From JBMOOG01 sp049324535 (GTDB taxonomy: Bacteria > Pseudomonadota > Alphaproteobacteria > Rhodobacterales > Rhodobacteraceae): a stretch of 64,000 nt of DNA. A model generated the notes under the pieces. It did not search any database. It was not told where the DNA came from and saw nothing but the letters and a program-made list of their open reading frames with translations. The translations under genes were made by a program, and so were the position numbers. Positions 59,829-64,000 of this stretch are shown piece after piece (within the stretch, counting starts at the first letter, position 1; every line of letters begins with the position of its first letter). The stretch is taken from assembly GCA_049324535.1 (NCBI GenBank), contig JBMOOG010000001.1, forward strand, positions 434,001 through 498,000, read 5' to 3'.

Positions 59829-62800
59829 ATGCCGAAGAGAACCGACATCCGCTCGATCATGATCATCGGTGCGGGTCCGATCGTCATCGGCCAGGCCTGC
59901 GAATTCGACTATTCCGGCGCCCAGGCCTGCAAGGCGCTGCGCGAGGAAGGCTACCGGGTGATCCTGGTGAACTCGAACCCCGCGACGATCATGACCGACC
60001 CGGAAATGGCCGACGCGACCTACATCGAGCCGATCACCCCCGAAGTCGTGGCCAAGATCATCGAGAAGGAGCGGCCCGACGCGCTTCTGCCGACCATGGG
60101 CGGTCAGACGGGCCTGAACACCGCGCTCGCGCTGGCCGACATGGGCGTTCTCGACCGCTTCGGGGTCGAGCTCATTGGCGCCAAGCGCGAGGCCATCGAG
60201 ATGGCCGAGGACCGCAAGCTCTTCCGCGAGGCGATGGACCGGATCGGGCTGGAGAATCCGCGCGCGGCCATCGTCGCCGCGCCCAAGCTGGAAAACGGCC
60301 GCTACGACATCAAGGAAGGCGTGCGGCGGGCGATGGAGGTTCTGGAAGAGGTGGGCCTTCCCGCCATCATCCGTCCGGCCTTCACGCTCGGCGGCACCGG
60401 CGGCGGGGTTGCCTACAACCGCGACGACTACGAGGCGATCGTGAAGTCGGGGCTCGAGGCCAGCCCGGTGGCGCAGGTGCTGATCGACGAAAGCCTTCTG
60501 GGCTGGAAGGAATTCGAGATGGAGGTGGTCCGCGACACCGCGGACAACGCCATCATCATCTGCTCGATCGAGAACGTCGACCCGATGGGGGTGCACACCG
60601 GCGATTCGATCACGGTCGCGCCCGCGCTGACGCTGACCGACAAGGAGTACCAGATCATGCGCAACGGCTCGATCGCCGTCCTGCGCGAGATCGGGGTCGA
60701 GACCGGCGGATCGAACGTGCAATGGGCGATCAACCCGGCGGACGGGCGCATGGTGGTGATCGAGATGAATCCGCGCGTGTCGCGGTCCTCGGCGCTGGCG
60801 TCCAAGGCCACCGGCTTTCCGATTGCCAAGGTCGCGGCCAAGCTCGCGGTCGGCTACACGCTGGACGAACTCGACAACGACATCACCAAGGTGACGCCGG
60901 CCTCGTTCGAGCCGACGATCGACTATGTCGTCACCAAGATCCCGCGCTTTGCCTTCGAGAAGTTCCCCGGATCGAAGGCCGAGCTCACCACCGCGATGAA
61001 GTCGGTGGGCGAGGTCATGGCGATCGGGCGCACCTTCCACGAATCGGTGCAAAAGGCGCTCGCGGGGCTGGAAACCGGGCTCAGCGGCTTTGACGAGATC
61101 GCCATCGAGGGCGCTCCCGACAAGGCCGCGGTGGTCAAGGCGCTCTCGGTGCAGACGCCCGACCGGCTGCGGCTGGTCGCGCAGGCCATGCGGCACGGCC
61201 TGACCGACGACGAGATCGCGCAGGCCACCGCCTATGATCCGTGGTTCCTGTCCCGCATCCGCGAGATCGTCGCGGCCGAGGCGCAGATCCGCCGGGACGG
61301 CCTGCCGCGCGACGAGAAGGGTCTGCGGCGGCTGAAGATGATGGGCTTCACCGATGCGCGTCTCGCGAAGCTGACCGGGCGCGACGAGGGCCAGGTGCGG
61401 CGCGCGCGCCGGAACCTCGGCGTGCAGGCCGTGTTCAAGCGCATCGACACCTGCGCGGCCGAGTTCGAGGCCCAGACCCCCTACATGTACTCGACCTACG
61501 AGGTTCCCGCGATGGGCGAGGTCGAATGCGAGGCCCGGCCTTCCGCGAAGACCAAGGTGGTCATCCTCGGGGGCGGCCCGAACCGGATCGGGCAGGGGAT
61601 CGAGTTCGACTACTGCTGCTGTCACGCCTGCTTTGCGCTGACCAAGGCCGGCTACGAGACGATCATGGTCAACTGCAACCCCGAGACCGTCTCGACCGAC
61701 TACGACACCTCGGACCGGCTCTACTTCGAGCCGCTGACGCTGGAGCATGTGCTCGAGATCCTGCGCGTCGAGCAGGACAACGGCACGCTGCATGGGGTGA
61801 TCGTGCAGTTCGGCGGCCAGACGCCGCTGAAACTTGCGCAGGCCCTCAAGGACGAGGGCATCCCGATCCTCGGAACCACGCCCGATGCGATCGACCTGGC
61901 CGAGGACCGCGAGCGGTTCCAGAAGCTTCTGCACACGCTTGGCCTGAAGCAGCCCGAGAACGGCATCGCTACCTCGCGCGACGAGGCCTTCGCGGTTGCG
62001 GCGCGCATCGGCTATCCTCTGGTGATCCGACCGTCCTACGTGCTGGGTGGCCGTGCGATGGAGATCGTGCGCGACGATGCCCAGCTCGATCGCTACATCG
62101 CGACCGCGGTGCAGGTGTCGGGATCCTCGCCGGTGCTGCTCGACAGCTATCTTGCTGGTGCGGTCGAGGTGGATGTGGACGCGCTCTGCGACGGGCAGGC
62201 GGTGCATGTCGCCGGCATCATGGAGCACATCGAGGAGGCGGGCGTGCATTCGGGCGACAGCGCCTGCTGCCTGCCGCCGCACCAGCTGTCCGACGCCACG
62301 GTGGCCGAGCTGAAGCGTCAGACCGAGGTGATGGCGCGCGCGCTGAACGTCGTCGGCCTGATGAACGTGCAGTACGCGATCAAGGACGGGGTGATCTACG
62401 TCCTTGAGGTCAATCCCCGCGCGTCGCGCACCGTGCCCTTCGTCGCCAAGGCGACCGACAGCGCCATCGCGTCCATCGCGGCGCGGCTCATGGCGGGCGA
62501 GAGGCTTTCGGCCTTCCCGCTGCGCGCGCCCTATCCCGAGGGCGTCGGCCCCGACACGCCCCTGCCCTATGCCGATCCGCTGACGCTGGCCGACCCGAAG
62601 ACGCCGTGGTTCTCGGTCAAGGAGGCGGTTCTGCCCTTCGCGCGCTTCCCCGGCGTCGATCCGCTCTTGGGCCCCGAGATGCGCTCGACCGGCGAGGTGA
62701 TGGGTTGGGACCGGACCTTCGCGCTGGCTTTCCTCAAGGCGCAGATGGGGGCGGGGACGCACCTGCCCGAGGGCGGCCGGGTGTTCGTGTCGATCCGCGA

Positions 62801-63158
62801 TGCCGACAAGACGCCCGAGATGGCGGCGGCGGCGCGCGACCTTGCGGGCCTCGGGTTCACGCTGGTCGCCACCCGTGGCACCGCCGATTTCCTGCGCGCC
62901 GAGGGCATCGCCGCCCAGGTCGTGAACAAGGTTTGGGAAGGCCGGCCGAACATCGTCGACATGCTCAAGAACGATGACATCGCCCTGGTCATGAACTCGA
63001 CCGAAGGGACGCAGTCGATCAGCGATTCCCGCGACATCCGCACGGTGGCGCTGATGGACAAGATTCCCTACTTCACCACCGCCGCCGCGGCGATCGCCGC
63101 CGTCGCCGCGATGAAGGCCCGGCGCGAGGGCTACGGGGTTCGTACGCTTCAGGGCTGA
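59829..63158 (+). CDS. carB: Carbamoyl-phosphate synthase, large subunit
   Basis: The 1109-residue protein makes carbamoyl phosphate for arginine and pyrimidine synthesis. It has two homologous ATP-grasp halves, each with an N-terminal GxGP motif (IIGAGPIVIGQACEFDYSG and ILGGGPNRIGQGIEFDYCC) and the EMNPRVSRSS/EVNPRASRTV metal-binding segments. The C-terminal MGS-like allosteric domain (about residues 960-1100) ends with ITAA-region TTAAAAIAAV. The partner carA is not in this window. Confidence 0.96.
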   Translation: MPKRTDIRSIMIIGAGPIVIGQACEFDYSGAQACKALREEGYRVILVNSNPATIMTDPEMADATYIEPITPEVVAKIIEKERPDALLPTMGGQTGLNTALALADMGVLDRFGVELIGAKREAIEMAEDRKLFREAMDRIGLENPRAAIVAAPKLENGRYDIKEGVRRAMEVLEEVGLPAIIRPAFTLGGTGGGVAYNRDDYEAIVKSGLEASPVAQVLIDESLLGWKEFEMEVVRDTADNAIIICSIENVDPMGVHTGDSITVAPALTLTDKEYQIMRNGSIAVLREIGVETGGSNVQWAINPADGRMVVIEMNPRVSRSSALASKATGFPIAKVAAKLAVGYTLDELDNDITKVTPASFEPTIDYVVTKIPRFAFEKFPGSKAELTTAMKSVGEVMAIGRTFHESVQKALAGLETGLSGFDEIAIEGAPDKAAVVKALSVQTPDRLRLVAQAMRHGLTDDEIAQATAYDPWFLSRIREIVAAEAQIRRDGLPRDEKGLRRLKMMGFTDARLAKLTGRDEGQVRRARRNLGVQAVFKRIDTCAAEFEAQTPYMYSTYEVPAMGEVECEARPSAKTKVVILGGGPNRIGQGIEFDYCCCHACFALTKAGYETIMVNCNPETVSTDYDTSDRLYFEPLTLEHVLEILRVEQDNGTLHGVIVQFGGQTPLKLAQALKDEGIPILGTTPDAIDLAEDRERFQKLLHTLGLKQPENGIATSRDEAFAVAARIGYPLVIRPSYVLGGRAMEIVRDDAQLDRYIATAVQVSGSSPVLLDSYLAGAVEVDVDALCDGQAVHVAGIMEHIEEAGVHSGDSACCLPPHQLSDATVAELKRQTEVMARALNVVGLMNVQYAIKDGVIYVLEVNPRASRTVPFVAKATDSAIASIAARLMAGERLSAFPLRAPYPEGVGPDTPLPYADPLTLADPKTPWFSVKEAVLPFARFPGVDPLLGPEMRSTGEVMGWDRTFALAFLKAQMGAGTHLPEGGRVFVSIRDADKTPEMAAAARDLAGLGFTLVATRGTADFLRAEGIAAQVVNKVWEGRPNIVDMLKNDDIALVMNSTEGTQSISDSRDIRTVALMDKIPYFTTAAAAIAAVAAMKARREGYGVRTLQG

Positions 63159-63217
63159 CAGGGCGCCCCGGCGCTGCCCTTCGCCGGGCGTCGGGGCCGC
63201 CCGTCAGCCTCGCCGTC

Positions 63218-64000
63218 TCAGGCGCGGCGGCCCCAGAGGTCGTAGTCGCCGGCCTCCTCGACCTCGACCGTGAGGATGTCACCGGGCGCGAGGGTCTCGA
63301 AATCCGCGTCGATGAAGAGATTGCCGTCGATCTCCGGCGCATCGGCCCAGGTGCGGCAGGTCGCGCCCTCGGCATCGACCGCATCGACGATCACCGCGAT
63401 CCGGCGGCCGACCTTCGCGGCAAGCCGTGCCTCGGAAATGGCCTGCGCCTTTTCCATGAACCGCTCCCAGCGCTCCTGCTTCACCTCGGCGGGCACATGG
63501 TCGGGCAGTGCGTTCGACCGGGCCCCGGCGACGTTCTCGTACTGGAAGCAGCCGACGCGATCGAGCTGTGCCTCGTCCAGCCAGTCGAGAAGCGTCTGGA
63601 ATTCCGCCTCGGTCTCGCCCGGGTAGCCCACGATGAAGGTGGACCGGATCGCCAGATCGGGGCAGACGGCCCGCCAGGCGGCAATCTCGTCCAGCGTCCG
63701 AGCCGCCGCGGCCGGGCGCGCCATGCGCTTCAGGGTTTCGGGATGGGCGTGCTGGAAGGGGATGTCGAGATAGGGCAGCACCAGACCTTCGGCCATGAGC
63801 GGGATCAGGTCGCGGACATGCGGATAGGGATAGACGTAGTGCAGCCGTACCCAGGCGCCGAGCGATCCGAGATCGCGGGCAAGATCGGTGATGTGGGCCC
63901 GGTGTTCGCGCCCGTCGCGGCCGGAGTTGATCGCGTGCTTCAGGTCCACCCCGTAGGCCGAGGTGTCCTGGCTGATGACCAGAAGCTCGCGCACCCCCGC
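63218..64000 (-). CDS. rimO: Ribosomal protein S12 methylthiotransferase (C-terminal part; runs off the window)
   Basis: About 260 C-terminal residues are visible: radical-SAM core segments (LPYLDIPFQHAHPETLKRM, FIVGYPGETEAEF), EYENVAGARSNALPDHVP-type RimO signature, and a TRAM domain (about the last 70 residues). The N-terminal cluster domain and the CxxxCxxC motif lie beyond the right edge. RimO methylthiolates an Asp of S12. Confidence 0.92.
   Translation of the reverse strand, partial: AGVRELLVISQDTSAYGVDLKHAINSGRDGREHRAHITDLARDLGSLGAWVRLHYVYPYPHVRDLIPLMAEGLVLPYLDIPFQHAHPETLKRMARPAAAARTLDEIAAWRAVCPDLAIRSTFIVGYPGETEAEFQTLLDWLDEAQLDRVGCFQYENVAGARSNALPDHVPAEVKQERWERFMEKAQAISEARLAAKVGRRIAVIVDAVDAEGATCRTWADAPEIDGNLFIDADFETLAPGDILTVEVEEAGDYDLWGRRA

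Overview
The window is a GC-rich stretch of chromosome from an alphaproteobacterium, most likely a member of the Rhodobacterales (Rhodobacter/Paracoccus-like). The basis is the gene content (frcBCA fructose transporter behind a ROK regulator, a CsaA-like/proC/YbjN/UbiK/lgt/MidA/pgeF neighbourhood, DUF6455 and DUF1467 proteins, a methylmalonyl-CoA epimerase, an FnrL-type TTGAT-N4-ATCAA box) and the strong GC bias. No rRNA and no CRISPR array were seen.

Layout. 1-20.6 kb: an FtsX-type ABC permease; a divergent ROK regulator and frcBCA; a CopA copper ATPase; a YgaP-like membrane protein; an L,D-transpeptidase; mnmH facing a fused oxidoreductase-SelD (selenium use for tRNA selenouridine); a sugar-nucleotide epimerase; tRNA-Met(CAT); a DEAD-box helicase; a CII-like regulator; thymidine kinase; CsbD; a 2-hydroxyacid dehydrogenase; a CsaA-like protein; proC. 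20.65-21.16 kb: a YbjN-domain gene. About 21.2-45.5 kb: a defective Mu-like prophage. 45.5-46.7 kb: an IS3-family element that truncates its right side. 46.76-64 kb: ubiK-like, lgt, MidA-like methyltransferase and pgeF; a conserved small ORF behind an FNR box; dgkA; two DUF6455 genes; an M48 lipoprotein; small conserved genes; nitroreductase; epimerase; a response regulator; aspS; cfa; carB; and rimO running off the right edge.

Prophage. The left half follows Mu order: an end region with repeated candidate transposase-binding motifs, an S24 repressor on the minus strand, a divergent Ner/Cro-like gene, a run of small early genes, a ParB-like protein, MuA-like (DDE) and MuB-like (AAA) transposition proteins, DUF3164, GemA and Mor. 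A lysis block follows (endolysin, exported protein, Acb2-like hairpin protein, 3TM holin), then the head genes (DUF3486, terminase, portal, gpF, gpG, protease/scaffold, cement protein). The head-to-tail part is damaged. The cement gene is fused in frame to a lambda-G-like tail chaperone, so no major capsid gene is present. The tape measure stops after about 146 codons and runs into a tail-fibre-like gene, and that gene ends at the IS. No right phage end is visible. The prophage therefore looks unable to make particles or transpose, while its immunity and accessory genes remain open.

Most unusual content. (1) A two-gene cassette on the minus strand inside the plus-strand early operon encodes a Pro-rich 55-aa protein and a SLATT-like two-transmembrane protein, and it sits between two copies of a 15-bp gene-junction repeat. 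(2) A gene translationally coupled to the immunity repressor encodes a stand-alone relative of the gpF minor head protein. (3) Conflict-related domains are embedded in phage genes: an Acb2-like anti-CBASS candidate, a PBECR-like nuclease tail on gpF, and an orphan MbcA/ParS-like toxin-binding domain. (4) A textbook GGGAAAC frameshift site lies in the tail chaperone.
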